Assembly (NCBI RefSeq): GCF_002939865.1
Contig: NZ_MDEE01000014.1
Coordinates: 54,598-118,597, forward strand
Source: Xanthomonas dyei
Lineage (GTDB): Bacteria; Pseudomonadota; Gammaproteobacteria; Xanthomonadales; Xanthomonadaceae
DNA length: 64,000 bases
Direction of reading: 5' to 3'
Below, piece by piece: positions 48,589 to 58,505 of the stretch. The notes beneath the pieces are model-generated. The model made no database searches. It saw nothing but the letters and a program-made list of their open reading frames with translations, and was not told where the DNA came from. The translations under genes were made by a program, and so were the position numbers. Each line of letters opens with the position of its first letter. Position 1 is the stretch's first letter.

Positions 48589-49590
48589 ATGAAGAAGCTG
48601 CTGGCGCGGTTGCGCATTGACCCTTTCACCCTCGCGCTGCTGTGCACGGTCACGCTTGCCTCGTTGTTGCCGGTCTCCGGCGCTGCCGCCGCGATCATGG
48701 ACGATGTCACCGATGTGGCGATCGCTGCGCTGTTCTTCCTGCACGGCGCACGGCTGTCACGCGAAGCGGTCAAGGCCGGCGCGCTGCATTGGCGCCTGCA
48801 TCTGGTGATCCTGGCCTGCACGTTCGTGCTGTTTCCATTGCTCGGCCTGTTGTTCAAGCCATTGGCGCATATCGCACTGACGCCGGAGCTCTACATCGGC
48901 GTGCTGTTCTTGTGCGCGTTGCCGTCCACGGTGCAGTCGTCGATCGCCTTTACCTCGATGGCGCGCGGTAACGTGCCGGCCGCGGTGTGCGCGGCCTCGC
49001 TTTCCAGCCTGCTGGGCGTGTTTTTCACCCCGTTGCTGATGGGCGCGATGGTCGGCAGCCAGGGCGCGATGGCGCACCCGGCCGAGGCCATCGGCAAGAT
49101 CCTGCTGCAGCTGTTGGTGCCGTTCTTGGCGGGCCATTTCATGCGGCCGTGGATCGGCGGTTGGGTCGAACGCCATCGCGCAGTGCTGCGCTATACCGAC
49201 CAGGGCACCATCTTGCTGGTGGTCTACACCGCCTTCAGCGCGTCGGTGAACGAAGGACTGTGGCAGAAGACCCCACTGCCGGCATTGCTCGCGGTGCTGG
49301 GCGCTGCGGCGCTGTTGCTGGCGGTGGCCATGCTGTCGATCACCTTCCTTGCGCGCCGGCTTGGCTTCAATCGCGCCGACGAAATCGCCATCGTGTTTTG
49401 CGGCTCGAAAAAGAGCCTGGCCACCGGCGTGCCGATGGCCAAGGTGATGTTTGCCGGTGGCGGCCTGGGCGCGATCGTGTTGCCGATCATGCTGTATCAC
49501 CAGTTGCAGCTGATCGTGTGCGCGTTCGTGGCCGCGCGCTACGCGCGTAGCGCGCCGGGCGATCCGCCGCCGGCCACCGGCCGTCACTGA
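48589..49590 (+). CDS. Bile acid:sodium symporter (BASS) family transporter
   Basis: 333 residues, about ten membrane helices, similar to the YfeH/PTL branch of the BASS family. The typical pattern is FLHGARLSREAVKAG, LCALPSTVQSSIAFTSMARG and the sodium-site-like GSKKSLATGVPMA near the C-terminus. ATG 48589 (MKKLLARLRIDPF) was chosen; an in-frame ATG at 48544 adds 15 basic residues. The substrate is unknown, but organic anions or hydroxylated acids are typical for the family. Confidence 0.88.
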   Translation: MKKLLARLRIDPFTLALLCTVTLASLLPVSGAAAAIMDDVTDVAIAALFFLHGARLSREAVKAGALHWRLHLVILACTFVLFPLLGLLFKPLAHIALTPELYIGVLFLCALPSTVQSSIAFTSMARGNVPAAVCAASLSSLLGVFFTPLLMGAMVGSQGAMAHPAEAIGKILLQLLVPFLAGHFMRPWIGGWVERHRAVLRYTDQGTILLVVYTAFSASVNEGLWQKTPLPALLAVLGAAALLLAVAMLSITFLARRLGFNRADEIAIVFCGSKKSLATGVPMAKVMFAGGGLGAIVLPIMLYHQLQLIVCAFVAARYARSAPGDPPPATGRH

Positions 49591-49812
49591 AGAGGGAACC
49601 CGGCGATCAGGTGACGTCGATGCGATGCCAGCGCCCGCACGACCGGCCGTGCGCTGGCCGTCGAACGCACCCAGACCGGTGCGTTGCGCGTAACAACAAT
49701 TCGCATCGGATGCTGTTGCCGGTGTGTGTGCAGGGATACAACGGTCATGACCTCCATCGGCGCGGGCGCAGCCCCACTCGCCAGAGTCGTTGATCCATCC
49801 CCTGGTGATCCC

Positions 49813-51396
49813 ATGAAGCTGTCCTGCCGACGCCCTTCCCCGTGCTTGATCGCACTGCTTGCGGTGCTTGCGACCCTGACCGCCTGCGACAAGCAAGCGC
49901 CGCGCTCGGCCTCCGCACAAATCAAACCCGCCGCCGCCGCACCTGCCGCAGACACCGGGATCGCCTGGCACGAAGGCGACATCGAAGACGCGTTTGCCGA
50001 AGCCAAGGAAAGCGGCAAGCCGATCCTGTTGTACTGGGGCGCGGCCTGGTGCCCACCGTGCAATCAGTTGAAGGCCACCTTGTTCAAGGATCCGGCGTTC
50101 ATCGCGCGCACGCGGCAGTTCGTCGCGGTGCACCTGGACGGCGACTCTCAAGGCGCGCAGGCCTGGGGCGAGCAATTCGGCATCAAGGGCTACCCGACCA
50201 TCATCGTGCTACGCGCGGACCGCAGCGAAATCACCCGTCTGGCCGGCGATAGCGACAACGCCCGTCTTGCCGATGTGCTGCGGGTGGCCGCCACCAGCAC
50301 CACGACCGTCAAACAGCTGTTGGACAAGGCGCAGCGCGCACCACAGGAACTCAGCGCGGACGACTGGGCCATGCTCAGCAACTATGCCTGGGGCAGGGAC
50401 GACCGGCTGATCAAGGCCGATGACGCCGCCGGGTTGCTCGCACGCCTGTCCAAGGCCGCCCCGCAACCGGCACTGCAACACCGGTTTACACTCTCGGCGC
50501 TGGCCGCAGCGGAAAAGCCCCCCGCGCCAGACCCGGCCTATCGCACCCTGTTGGAGGCGGTCCTGGCCAATCCGGCCGAACTGCGCGCCAACCTCGGCAC
50601 GCTGAGCTACGTCGCCGCGCGTCTGGTCGGTGCGTCCAGCACTGACGCCGGCGAACGTGCCGCCCTGTCGGCCAAGCTCGATCAGGCATTGGACACCGTC
50701 TATGCCGATACCAGCGTGCCGATCAGCGACCGCCTGAACACCGCGTACGCGAAAGTACAGCTTGCACGCCTTGCGCAAGGGCAGCCGACCGAGACCAAGC
50801 CAAAGGGGCCACAACCGCCGTTGCCGGCAGCGGTGGTCGCTGCCGTGCACCAGCGCGTGCAAACAGCAGTGGACGCGGCCAAGACCGTCGAGGAACGGCA
50901 ATCCATCATCAGCGACGCGGCTTCGTTGTTGAGCGAGGTAGGCGACAGCAGCGCCGCCGAGCAATTGCTGCTGGCCGAACTGGGACGCAGCAAGACTCCG
51001 TACTACTACATGCCGGAACTCTCCCAGCTCGCCGAAGAACGCGGCGATCGCAAGACCGCGCTGTCCTGGCTCAAAAAGGCCTATGAAACTGCCGATGGCC
51101 CCTCGATCCGCATGCGGGTCAGCATGATGTACTTGGACGGGCTGATCCGGCTTAGCCCCGACGATATCGCCGGCATCGAAGCAGCCGCCACCCAGGTGAT
51201 CGGCGAGCTGGCCGCACAGTCCGATGGCTACCGGCAGCGCACCCGTCAGCGCTTCGACCGGCTGGGCGCCTCATTGAAGACCTGGAGCACGCAGCATCAC
51301 CAGGAAGGCAACGCGGTGCTGGCACGACTCCGGCAGAAGATGCAGGCCAGCTGCGACAACAAGAACTCCAGCGCGTGCAGTCGTTGGCTGAGCTGA
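49813..51396 (+). CDS. Thioredoxin-fold lipoprotein with C-terminal helical repeats
   Basis: 527 residues. ATG 49813 gives a lipoprotein signal (CLIALLAVLATLTAC) with lipobox LTAC. The thioredoxin-like domain (about 45-160) has the active-site motif WCPPCNQ and the cis-Pro loop GYPTIIVLRA, similar to DsbD-gamma or SoxW-like reductases. The long C-terminal region (about 170-500) is alpha-helical with TPR-like pieces (LAEERGDRKTALSWLKKAYE). A periplasmic disulfide role is likely; the exact partner is unknown. It is convergent with ctaB. Confidence 0.82.
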   Translation: MKLSCRRPSPCLIALLAVLATLTACDKQAPRSASAQIKPAAAAPAADTGIAWHEGDIEDAFAEAKESGKPILLYWGAAWCPPCNQLKATLFKDPAFIARTRQFVAVHLDGDSQGAQAWGEQFGIKGYPTIIVLRADRSEITRLAGDSDNARLADVLRVAATSTTTVKQLLDKAQRAPQELSADDWAMLSNYAWGRDDRLIKADDAAGLLARLSKAAPQPALQHRFTLSALAAAEKPPAPDPAYRTLLEAVLANPAELRANLGTLSYVAARLVGASSTDAGERAALSAKLDQALDTVYADTSVPISDRLNTAYAKVQLARLAQGQPTETKPKGPQPPLPAAVVAAVHQRVQTAVDAAKTVEERQSIISDAASLLSEVGDSSAAEQLLLAELGRSKTPYYYMPELSQLAEERGDRKTALSWLKKAYETADGPSIRMRVSMMYLDGLIRLSPDDIAGIEAAATQVIGELAAQSDGYRQRTRQRFDRLGASLKTWSTQHHQEGNAVLARLRQKMQASCDNKNSSACSRWLS

Positions 51397-51462
51397 GCCG
51401 GCGCAACCCGGCAGGCATCTGCGCGGCGGCAATCGGGCTGCCTCAGATGTCTGACGCGGTTC

Positions 51463-52359
51463 TCACCGCACCCACGGCAACAGCAGATGATCGACCATCA
51501 AGAAGGCGAACAGTGCCATCAGATACACGATGGAATAGCCGAACATCTTCATCGAAAACAATTCGTCCGGCGGGTCCAGCATGCGCCACGCATACCAGAG
51601 GAATACCGCGTTGAGCACCACCGCGCCGCCGAGATAAAACACCCCACTCATGCCCACTGCCACCGGCAGCAGCGTCACGATGGCCAACACGATCGTGTAG
51701 ATGAGGATCTGCTTGCGCGTGTGCGGCACCCCGTGGGTCACCGGCAACATCGGGATCGCCGCCTTGGCGTAATCGGCACGCCGGAAAATCGCCAGCGCCC
51801 AGAAGTGCGGCGGCGTCCAGATGAAGATGATCAGCACCAGGAGCGAGGCATTGATCCAGTCGGCCGTGGTTGGCAGCCCGGTCACCGCCGCCCAGCCCAG
51901 CATCGGTGGCGTGGCGCCGGCCAGCCCGCCGATCACGATGTTCTGCGAGGTCGCCCGTTTCAGGTAAACGGTGTAGATCACCGCATAGCCGATCATCGAG
52001 GCGAAGGTCAGCACCGCAGTGATGACGTTCACCCAGACCACCAGCATGGTCATGGAGATCACGATCAGTACGCTGGCAAACACCATCACCTGCCACGGCC
52101 GTACCTTGCCCACTACCAACGGACGCCAGGACGTGCGCGCCATCTGCGCGTCGATCTTGGCATCGAGTAATTGATTGATTGCTGCCGCCGCCGAGGCGGC
52201 CAGCCAGATCCCCACAAATCCCAAGGTGCCCGCGCGTACCTGTGCCCAGGTGGGCACGCCGGGAATGGCCAGGAACATGCCCACCAATGCGGTGAACACG
52301 ATCAGTGCCACCACCTTCGGTTTGGTCAGATCCCAATAATCGCGTGCGCTGACAGCCAT
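51463..52359 (-). CDS. ctaB: Protoheme IX farnesyltransferase (heme O synthase)
   Basis: Adds farnesyl to protoheme to give heme O, the first step to heme A of aa3 oxidase. 298 residues, inner membrane, UbiA family. Recognisable motifs are [18 protein letters not shown], the Asp-rich [19 protein letters not shown] and [19 protein letters not shown] 52357-52359. It lies three bases after ctaA, so the two are surely co-transcribed. Confidence 0.96.
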   Translation of the reverse strand: MAVSARDYWDLTKPKVVALIVFTALVGMFLAIPGVPTWAQVRAGTLGFVGIWLAASAAAAINQLLDAKIDAQMARTSWRPLVVGKVRPWQVMVFASVLIVISMTMLVVWVNVITAVLTFASMIGYAVIYTVYLKRATSQNIVIGGLAGATPPMLGWAAVTGLPTTADWINASLLVLIIFIWTPPHFWALAIFRRADYAKAAIPMLPVTHGVPHTRKQILIYTIVLAIVTLLPVAVGMSGVFYLGGAVVLNAVFLWYAWRMLDPPDELFSMKMFGYSIVYLMALFAFLMVDHLLLPWVR

Positions 52360-52361
52360 GC

Positions 52362-53525
52362 TCACTCCGGCGCGCGCAGCCGCGCCAATAGCGACACCAG
52401 CACAAACAGCAGGGCTACCGCGCCGCCGTTGTGCAGCACCGACACCTCCAGCGGCAAGGCCAGCTTGACGTTGAGCATGCCCAGCGTCACCTGCACCGCC
52501 ACCAGCACCGCCAGCGCGCTCGCCCACACGCGCATCCCCGGCGAACGCGATAGGCGCCACGCCAGCCACCACAGATAAAGCGCGGTCGCGATCGCCCACA
52601 ACCGATGCGCCATCTGGATGGCGATACGCGCCGCGCCATCGAGCACGCCGCCTTCGTAATCCACACCGATCCCGCGCCACAGCGTGAAGCCTTCGCGGAA
52701 ATCATGCGTCGGCCACCACTGGCTGACGCAACGCGGGAAGTTGTCGGCAGACCAGCTGCCGCCGCCGCAGGCCAGCGCCGCGTAATTGGCACTGACCCAG
52801 CCGCCCAGCGCGATCTGCAGGCCCAGCACCGCCACACCCAAGCGCAACAGCCACTTCAGCCGCGAGGCGTCGGCCAGCGTGATCGGCAAATGGGTCGCCC
52901 GCCACGCCATCCACACCAGCAGCGAAAACATCATCATGCCGCCGAGCAGATGGCCCATCACCACGATGGGTTTGAGCAGCAAGGTCACCGTCCACATGCC
53001 CAGCAGCGCCTGGAAGATCACCACCGCCAGCGTCAGCACGCCGGCACGCGCCAGATCGATATTGCTCCAGCGCAACGCCGCCAGCAGCAGGATCGCCTCA
53101 CCGGCGATCGCCACACCCATCGCCAGCGTGTGCCAGCCGGACATGTACAAGGGGATCGACAGCGCCACCAGCGCCGCTGCCGACACCACCTGCGCAATGC
53201 CCAGGCGGCGGCGACGTGCGGCCAGCAGCGACAGCACCAGCACTTCCACGCCCAGCGCGCCGGCCAGGAAGCGGTGCACCTGCTCGCGCCAGGCCTTGTG
53301 CGACTCCAGCGGGCGGATCTTGCTGGCCACGTGCGTGTTGGCTTCGTCGGCGGTCTGCGGCCAGGTGACGCGGCCATAGCAGGTCGGCCAGTCCGGGCAG
53401 CTCATGCCGGCATCGGACAGGCGCACGAACGACCCGAACAGAATCGTGCTCGCAGTGAACAGCGCCGCAAGCCAGGCCATGCGGTGGAAGTGGCGGAACA
53501 ATGCCGGTGGCGCAAACAGATTCAT
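52362..53525 (-). CDS. ctaA: Heme A synthase (CtaA/COX15)
   Basis: Oxidises the heme O methyl group to formyl, making heme A. 387 residues, eight membrane spans in two related halves. Histidine-bearing helices expected for heme binding are visible in [41 protein letters not shown] and [13 protein letters not shown]. The N-terminal [15 protein letters not shown] motif is typical of COX15. Start ATG 53523-53525; it is followed immediately by ctaB. Confidence 0.95.
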   Translation of the reverse strand: MNLFAPPALFRHFHRMAWLAALFTASTILFGSFVRLSDAGMSCPDWPTCYGRVTWPQTADEANTHVASKIRPLESHKAWREQVHRFLAGALGVEVLVLSLLAARRRRLGIAQVVSAAALVALSIPLYMSGWHTLAMGVAIAGEAILLLAALRWSNIDLARAGVLTLAVVIFQALLGMWTVTLLLKPIVVMGHLLGGMMMFSLLVWMAWRATHLPITLADASRLKWLLRLGVAVLGLQIALGGWVSANYAALACGGGSWSADNFPRCVSQWWPTHDFREGFTLWRGIGVDYEGGVLDGAARIAIQMAHRLWAIATALYLWWLAWRLSRSPGMRVWASALAVLVAVQVTLGMLNVKLALPLEVSVLHNGGAVALLFVLVSLLARLRAPE

Positions 53526-53535
53526 CGAGGCGGGC

Positions 53536-54111
53536 TCACATCAATTTCAGCAGCTTGGCCAGATCCGCGCGCAAGCCGGCCGGGTCGAAACCCGGGGCGT
53601 AACGCAGGATCACGAAGCCGTTGGGATCGATCACATACACCGGCACGCCAGCCGCATCGTTGCCACGCGGCAGTGCGCCCCGCAGCGCGGCATCGTCGCG
53701 CAGCACGCGCAAAGCCGGCATCGGCGGCAGACCGGCGGGCGGCGTACCGATCCACAGCACCTCCACCTTGTCGGCACGATGCCCCAGCAGCTGCCAGACC
53801 TTGTCCAGTTCCGCAGCCAATGCCACGCATCGCTGCGCGCAGTCTGCCGGCGGCGCCAGCGCAATCCGCCAGATGCGCTCGCCAGGCGCCCACGCGTACG
53901 GTTTGCCGTCCGCGCGCACCGGCACCAGCGCACGCAGGTCGGCGGGCGGATTGAGCAATTGTCCGTTGTTGCGCATCGACGCCGGCTGCCAACCGGAGAA
54001 GCGCAGCACGCCGGCCAGCAACATCGAGCCGAAGAACAGCACTGCCAGGGCAATCAGCATCCTGCGGCCGCGTTTGACCGAGTGCGGCGTGGCCGATGTA
54101 GGAGAGGTCAT
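53536..54111 (-). CDS. SCO-like membrane-anchored protein with CxxxC
   Basis: 191 residues: a TM anchor (RRMLIALAVLFFGSMLLAGVL), then a thioredoxin-like periplasmic domain. DCAQRCVAL provides a CxxxC pair as in SCO copper chaperones for the CuA site, but I do not see the surrounding SCO sequence or the distal His. GVPVYVIDPNGFVILRY is the usual thioredoxin-like end. Its place between SURF1 and ctaA supports a role in oxidase assembly or copper handling. Overlap-free; ATG 54109-54111 with GGAGAGG upstream. Confidence 0.8.
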   Translation of the reverse strand: MTSPTSATPHSVKRGRRMLIALAVLFFGSMLLAGVLRFSGWQPASMRNNGQLLNPPADLRALVPVRADGKPYAWAPGERIWRIALAPPADCAQRCVALAAELDKVWQLLGHRADKVEVLWIGTPPAGLPPMPALRVLRDDAALRGALPRGNDAAGVPVYVIDPNGFVILRYAPGFDPAGLRADLAKLLKLM

Positions 54112-54138
54112 GCCGGTGATTTTCTCATGCCGCGCGGG

Positions 54139-54864
54139 TCAGTGCCCGCGCCGCCGACGGCGCCGCGCACGCCAGCTCAGCAGCGTTGCAGTGGCCAGCA
54201 CCGCCGCTGCAAGACCGAACCATTGCACCGCGTAACCCAAGTGCCGCGCGGGCGGCAGCGTGTTCGGCAGCATCTCCAGATCGCGCGCATAACCGACCGG
54301 TACGGCTGGATCCAGGCGCAATACCTGCGACGAAATGTCGCGCCTTTTCAGCGTACTGCGCACCGCCTGCACATCCAGCCGTGTCGCCAGCCAGGTATTG
54401 GGCGTAGCGGTAGGCGCCAACGCCGGCCCGATTGCCAGACCGGATGACGGCGGCGCGCTCAGCAGCCCCTGCACGTCGCGCCCACCTTCGAGCGCAGTGA
54501 GCGTCGGCAGTTGCCGATTCGCCGGCAGCGGCAGCCAGCCCAGGTCGACCAGCAACGTATGCGATGTGCCTTGCGCCGCGGCGAGCTGGTAGACGCGCAC
54601 ACCGGCACGCCCGGCATGCAATTGATTGTCCAGCAGCACCTGCTGCGGCAAGAACCGTACGCGTCCGCTCACCCACGCCAACTCCTGCCGCGCGGCCACT
54701 GCCTGCACCAGGGTCAACGGCGTGTCGCGCACATGCGCGGCGCGTTCCAACAACGCTTGCTTGCTGTGCATGCGCTGCAGCTGCCACTGCCCGAGCGCAA
54801 CAAACCCCGCGCTGACCAGCACGGCCAGCGCCCAACCCAACACCGCCGTGTGCTTGCGCGTCAT
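54139..54864 (-). CDS. SURF1-family cytochrome oxidase assembly protein
   Basis: 241 residues with an N-terminal TM (GWALAVLVSAGFVALGQWQ) and a C-terminal TM (YAVQWFGLAAAVLATATLL), flanking a periplasmic domain. SURF1 hallmarks are GQWQLQRMHSKQALLE near the start, LVDLGWLPLPANR and HLGYAVQWFGLA. SURF1 helps insert heme a into subunit I. The last residues are strongly basic (SWRARRRRRRGH). Confidence 0.92.
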   Translation of the reverse strand: MTRKHTAVLGWALAVLVSAGFVALGQWQLQRMHSKQALLERAAHVRDTPLTLVQAVAARQELAWVSGRVRFLPQQVLLDNQLHAGRAGVRVYQLAAAQGTSHTLLVDLGWLPLPANRQLPTLTALEGGRDVQGLLSAPPSSGLAIGPALAPTATPNTWLATRLDVQAVRSTLKRRDISSQVLRLDPAVPVGYARDLEMLPNTLPPARHLGYAVQWFGLAAAVLATATLLSWRARRRRRRGH

Positions 54865-54924
54865 GACAAGCGACGCAAAAAAGCGTGCAATGCCCGGACC
54901 ACGTCGACGACCACCGGGGCTGTT

Positions 54925-55143
54925 GTGAACGATTCGCTCAAGACGCTGCTGATTGTCGCCTTCCTGATCGTGATCCTGTGGAACCTAGGTGCCGGTCTCT
55001 ACTACCTGCTCACCGACCGCGGCCAGACCAAACGCACCGTCAACGCACTGACCTGGCGCATTGGCTTGTCAGTCGCATTGATCGCCATCGTGATCATCGG
55101 CATCTACACTGGCTGGATCAAGCCGCATGGCGTCGGCCGCTGA
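54925..55143 (+). CDS. Twin-transmembrane protein (DUF2909 family)
   Basis: 72 residues from GTG 54925, two membrane helices (LKTLLIVAFLIVILWNLGAG and GLSVALIAIVIIGIYTG) joined by a basic loop RGQTKRTVNALTWR, ending GWIKPHGVGR. This is the DUF2909 pattern found within cox clusters of proteobacteria. It is the only plus-strand gene inside the cluster and is divergent from SURF1. Function is unknown, likely linked to the oxidase. Confidence 0.85.
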   Translation: MNDSLKTLLIVAFLIVILWNLGAGLYYLLTDRGQTKRTVNALTWRIGLSVALIAIVIIGIYTGWIKPHGVGR

Positions 55144-55150
55144 CGCGGCC

Positions 55151-55225
55151 GGGAATGGAGAATCGGGAGTAGGGAATCGTAGAAGCAAAAGCAGGCTCGC
55201 TCTGGCGATTCCCGATTCCCGATTC
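55151..55225. repeat. GATTCCC heptamer hairpin element C
   Basis: Left array (55151-55179, GGGAAT/GGGAGT units) and right array 55207-55225 (two GATTCCC plus GATTC) are inverted around a short centre. The right array starts right at the stop codon of ctaE, in the same relation to the gene as elements A and B. Confidence 0.82.
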
Positions 55226-56101
55226 TCAAAGTACATACACGAACAGGAACAGCGCTAGCCACACCACGTCTACGAAGTGCCAGTACCATGCGGCCGCTTC
55301 AAAGGCGAAGTGGTTATCGCGACTGAAGTGGCCCTTGGCCGCGCGTAGCCACATCACCGCCAGCATGATCGTGCCCAACAGCACATGCATGCCGTGGAAA
55401 CCGGTGAGCATGAAGAACGTGGAGCCGTAAATTCCCGAGCCCAGCGTGAGATTGAGTTCGGTGTAGGCGTGAATGTATTCCTCTGCTTGCAGGAACAAAA
55501 ACACGCAACCCAGCAGCACCGTCAATCCCAACCACAGCAGCAGCGCACCGCGCCGGCCGCCTTTCAGTGCGTGATGCGCAATGGTGAGCGTCACACCGGA
55601 GCTGAGCAAAATCAGCGTATTGATCAGCGGCAATCCCCAGGCCGGAATGGTCTGGAATTGCCCGCCGATCGTGCCCGGACCATTGGTCGGCCAGGCAGCG
55701 GAATAGCCGTTCCACAGCAACTCGTTGGTCATCACGCCATCGCCTTCGCCGCCAAGCCAGGGCAGCGTCAGCACGCGCGTGTAGAACAAGGCGCCGAAGA
55801 AGGCGCCGAAGAACATCACCTCGGAAAAAATGAACCACACCATCCCCATCCGGAATGACCCATCCACCTGGCGGTTGTAGTTGCCGGCGTTGGACTCGCG
55901 AATGACGTCGCCAAACCACATGAACAAGGTCGCCAGCAACATCGCCATGCCGGCGAAGAATGTCCAGCGTCCCCAGGCCGCATCGTTGAGCCAGCTGGCC
56001 ACGCCGATCATCATCACGAACATCGCAATCGACCCGACGAAGGGCCATTTGCTCTGGGTCGGGACGAAATACGCATCGGCGTTGGGACTGTGGTCGGCCA
56101 T
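55226..56101 (-). CDS. ctaE: Cytochrome c oxidase subunit III
   Basis: Seven-helix subunit III of aa3 oxidase, 291 residues. Conserved stretches include [62 protein letters not shown] and [23 protein letters not shown] 56099-56101 lies inside the 3' part of ctaG. It is followed by repeat element C, which may act as the 3' boundary of the ctaC-ctaE transcript. Confidence 0.97.
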   Translation of the reverse strand: MADHSPNADAYFVPTQSKWPFVGSIAMFVMMIGVASWLNDAAWGRWTFFAGMAMLLATLFMWFGDVIRESNAGNYNRQVDGSFRMGMVWFIFSEVMFFGAFFGALFYTRVLTLPWLGGEGDGVMTNELLWNGYSAAWPTNGPGTIGGQFQTIPAWGLPLINTLILLSSGVTLTIAHHALKGGRRGALLLWLGLTVLLGCVFLFLQAEEYIHAYTELNLTLGSGIYGSTFFMLTGFHGMHVLLGTIMLAVMWLRAAKGHFSRDNHFAFEAAAWYWHFVDVVWLALFLFVYVL

Positions 56102-56709
56102 GGCGTTGCTTCCGTGTCGTGGTACGGGTGGATGAAGGTTACGGCGCCGCCCTGCAGTTCCGAGGTCAGCGCGTCATTGCGATAAAACGTGTAAGACAAG
56201 GTGATTGTGGTGACTTCCGCAGGCAACGCAGGGTCCACGATGAAACGCAGCGGCATATCGCGCGTCTCCCCGGCCTGCAGCGTCTGCGCGGTGAAACAGA
56301 AACATTCGGTCTTGTTGAAGTAGCCCGACGCACGCGCCGGTGCAACCGACGGCACTGCGCTACCCACCACCGCGCGCTTGCTGTCGTTGCGCGCGAAATA
56401 CAGCGCCTCGTTGAGCTCGCCCGGCACCACGTCCATCGTCATCTGCTCGGGATGGAAGGTCCACGGCAGCTTCGAATTGACCCCTGCATCGAACTCCACC
56501 CGCACCGTGCGTTTGCCACCGCCCACCGCATTGGACGCACCCTCGCGGGTGCTACCCGGTGCGCGCTCCATGCGAATGCCGAAAACTTTTTCGCACGCGA
56601 TGCGGTACAGCGGCACCAGCGAAAAGGTCAGCACGAAGACGCCCAGCACCACGCCCAGCAGCTTGAACAAGCCAGCGGTCGGCGCATGCGTGGGCGCGCG
56701 CGCAGTCAT
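56014..56709 (-). CDS. ctaG: Cytochrome c oxidase assembly protein CtaG (Cox11)
   Basis: Copper chaperone for the CuB site of subunit I, 231 residues. N-terminal TM ([20 protein letters not shown]), a periplasmic Ig-like domain with [13 protein letters not shown] carrying the CxC-type copper-binding cysteines, and SYTFYRNDA. It ends about 29 residues after the usual Cox11 end, overlapping the first 88 bases of ctaE in another frame; this tail ([16 protein letters not shown]) is unlike Cox11. Start ATG 56707-56709, overlapping the stop of the small upstream gene. Confidence 0.93.
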   Translation of the reverse strand: MTARAPTHAPTAGLFKLLGVVLGVFVLTFSLVPLYRIACEKVFGIRMERAPGSTREGASNAVGGGKRTVRVEFDAGVNSKLPWTFHPEQMTMDVVPGELNEALYFARNDSKRAVVGSAVPSVAPARASGYFNKTECFCFTAQTLQAGETRDMPLRFIVDPALPAEVTTITLSYTFYRNDALTSELQGGAVTFIHPYHDTEATPWPTTVPTPMRISSRPRANGPSSGRLRCS

Positions 56710-56879
56710 CGGCCGATGACGCCTGAGGCGATAAAGCCGGCATAGATCAGCAACGCGATGATCCCCACCGTGATTGCCGTGCGGCGTACCGCGCGGCGCT
56801 GCTGCGCCTGCCGCTCGGCAGCCGATAGCAGACGCGTCACTGCCGGCTCCGATGCCGACTCAGTGGCCGATGTCTTCAT
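56706..56879 (-). CDS. Small membrane protein in the cox operon, 57 aa
   Basis: 57 residues from ATG 56877-56879, with GGAG about 8-10 bases upstream. A short charged N-terminal part ([19 protein letters not shown]) is followed by one membrane helix ([19 protein letters not shown]). It overlaps the end of ctaD by 20 bases and the start of ctaG by four (ATGA). Similar tiny proteins are annotated as cytochrome oxidase small assembly proteins in related clusters; the match here is by position and topology only. Confidence 0.75.
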   Translation of the reverse strand: MKTSATESASEPAVTRLLSAAERQAQQRRAVRRTAITVGIIALLIYAGFIASGVIGR

Positions 56880-58464
56880 GCGCAAGATCTCCAGGCTTGA
56901 TAACCGGCGGCACGGTGAAGGTGTGTGCAGGCGCCGGCGAAGGCACCGTCCACTCCAGCCCCTTTGCACCTTCCCAGGCGCGCGCATCGGCGCGGGCACC
57001 GCTACGTAGCGACGCAAGCAAAATGGCGGCCATCAGGAACGGCGTAGCAAACATGCCGAACGCACCGATCGAACTGACCAGATTCCAGTCGGCAAACACC
57101 ACGTTGTAGTCGGGGATGCGCCGCGGCATGCCGGCCAGACCGAGGAAGTGCTGCGGGAAGAACAACAGGTTGACGAAGATCATCGTCCACCAGAAATGGA
57201 ACTTGGCCCAGGCCTCGTTGTACATGCGCCCGGTCCACTTGGGCCACCAGTAGTACACCGCCGCAATCAAGGCAAATACCGCGCCGGTGACCAGTACATA
57301 ATGGAAATGCGCCACCACAAAATAGGTATCGTGATACTGGAAGTCCGCCGGCACGATCGCCAGCATCAGGCCGGAAAAACCACCGATGCTGAAGAGGATC
57401 ACAAACGCCACGGCCCACAGCATCGGCGATTCGAACGTCAGCGAGCCTTTCCACATCGTGCTGACCCAGTTGAACACCTTCACCCCGGTCGGGATGGAGA
57501 TCAGCATCGTGGCGAACATGAAATAGATCTCACCGCCGAGCGGCATGCCCACGGTGAACATGTGGTGCGCCCACACAATGAAGCTCAAAAACGCGATCGC
57601 GGCGATCGCATAGACCATCGCCTGATAGCCGAACAGCGGCTTGCGGCTGAAGGTGGGGATGATTTCGCTGACCACGCCGAACGCCGGCAGGATCATGATG
57701 TACACCTCCGGGTGCCCGAAGAACCAGAAGATGTGCTGGTACATCACCGGGTCGCCGCCGCCGGCCGCGTTGAAGAAGCTGGTGCCGAAGAACTTGTCGG
57801 TCAGCAGCATGGTGACCGCACCGGCCAGCACCGGCATCACCGCGATCAGCAGGAACGCAGTGATCAGCCATGCCCAGCAGAAGATCGGCATCTTGAGCAG
57901 ATCGATGCCCGGCGCGCGCATGTTGAGCACGGTGGCGATGATGTTGATCGCACCCATGATCGAGCTGACGCCAGCCACATGGATGGCAAACACACTGAAG
58001 GCCACGTTGTAGCCGCCCTGCAGCGACAGCGGCGGATATAGCGTCCAGCCACCGGCAGGCGCCCCGCCAGGCAGGAACAGCGTCAGCAACAACAAGGTGA
58101 AAGCGACCGGCAACAACCAGAACGACCAGTTGTTCATGCGCGGCAACGCCATGTCCGGCGCGCCGATCTGCAGCGGAATCATCCAGTTCGCCAGGCCGAC
58201 GAAGGCCGGCATCACTCCACCGAAGATCATCACCAGCGCATGCACGGTGGTCATTTGGTTGAAGAATTCGGGTTTGACGAACTGCAGGCCCGGCTGCATG
58301 AGCTCGGCGCGGATCACCACGCTCATCGCCGCACCGATGATGAACATCACGAAGGAGAACAGCAGGTACAGCGTGCCGATGTCCTTGTGATTGGTCGAAA
58401 AGAACCAGCGCTCGACGAAGCCGGGCTGGTGGTGTCCGTGGTGATCGACTGCGGTATGCGCCAT
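56860..58464 (-). CDS. ctaD: Cytochrome c oxidase subunit I
   Basis: Catalytic subunit carrying heme a, heme a3 and CuB; 534 residues and twelve helices. Metal-ligand motifs are present: VHALVMIFGG for heme a, GHPEVYIMILPAFG (CuB His and cross-linked Tyr), WAHHMFTVGM (CuB histidines) and HDTYFVVAHFHYVL for both hemes. ATG 58462-58464. Downstream of ctaC by 41 bp and overlapping the next small gene, so clearly an operon. Confidence 0.97.
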   Translation of the reverse strand: MAHTAVDHHGHHQPGFVERWFFSTNHKDIGTLYLLFSFVMFIIGAAMSVVIRAELMQPGLQFVKPEFFNQMTTVHALVMIFGGVMPAFVGLANWMIPLQIGAPDMALPRMNNWSFWLLPVAFTLLLLTLFLPGGAPAGGWTLYPPLSLQGGYNVAFSVFAIHVAGVSSIMGAINIIATVLNMRAPGIDLLKMPIFCWAWLITAFLLIAVMPVLAGAVTMLLTDKFFGTSFFNAAGGGDPVMYQHIFWFFGHPEVYIMILPAFGVVSEIIPTFSRKPLFGYQAMVYAIAAIAFLSFIVWAHHMFTVGMPLGGEIYFMFATMLISIPTGVKVFNWVSTMWKGSLTFESPMLWAVAFVILFSIGGFSGLMLAIVPADFQYHDTYFVVAHFHYVLVTGAVFALIAAVYYWWPKWTGRMYNEAWAKFHFWWTMIFVNLLFFPQHFLGLAGMPRRIPDYNVVFADWNLVSSIGAFGMFATPFLMAAILLASLRSGARADARAWEGAKGLEWTVPSPAPAHTFTVPPVIKPGDLAHEDIGH

Positions 58465-58505
58465 GACGGAACGACCTCTGTGAAGCGGTGCGGTTGCGAG
58501 CGGTA

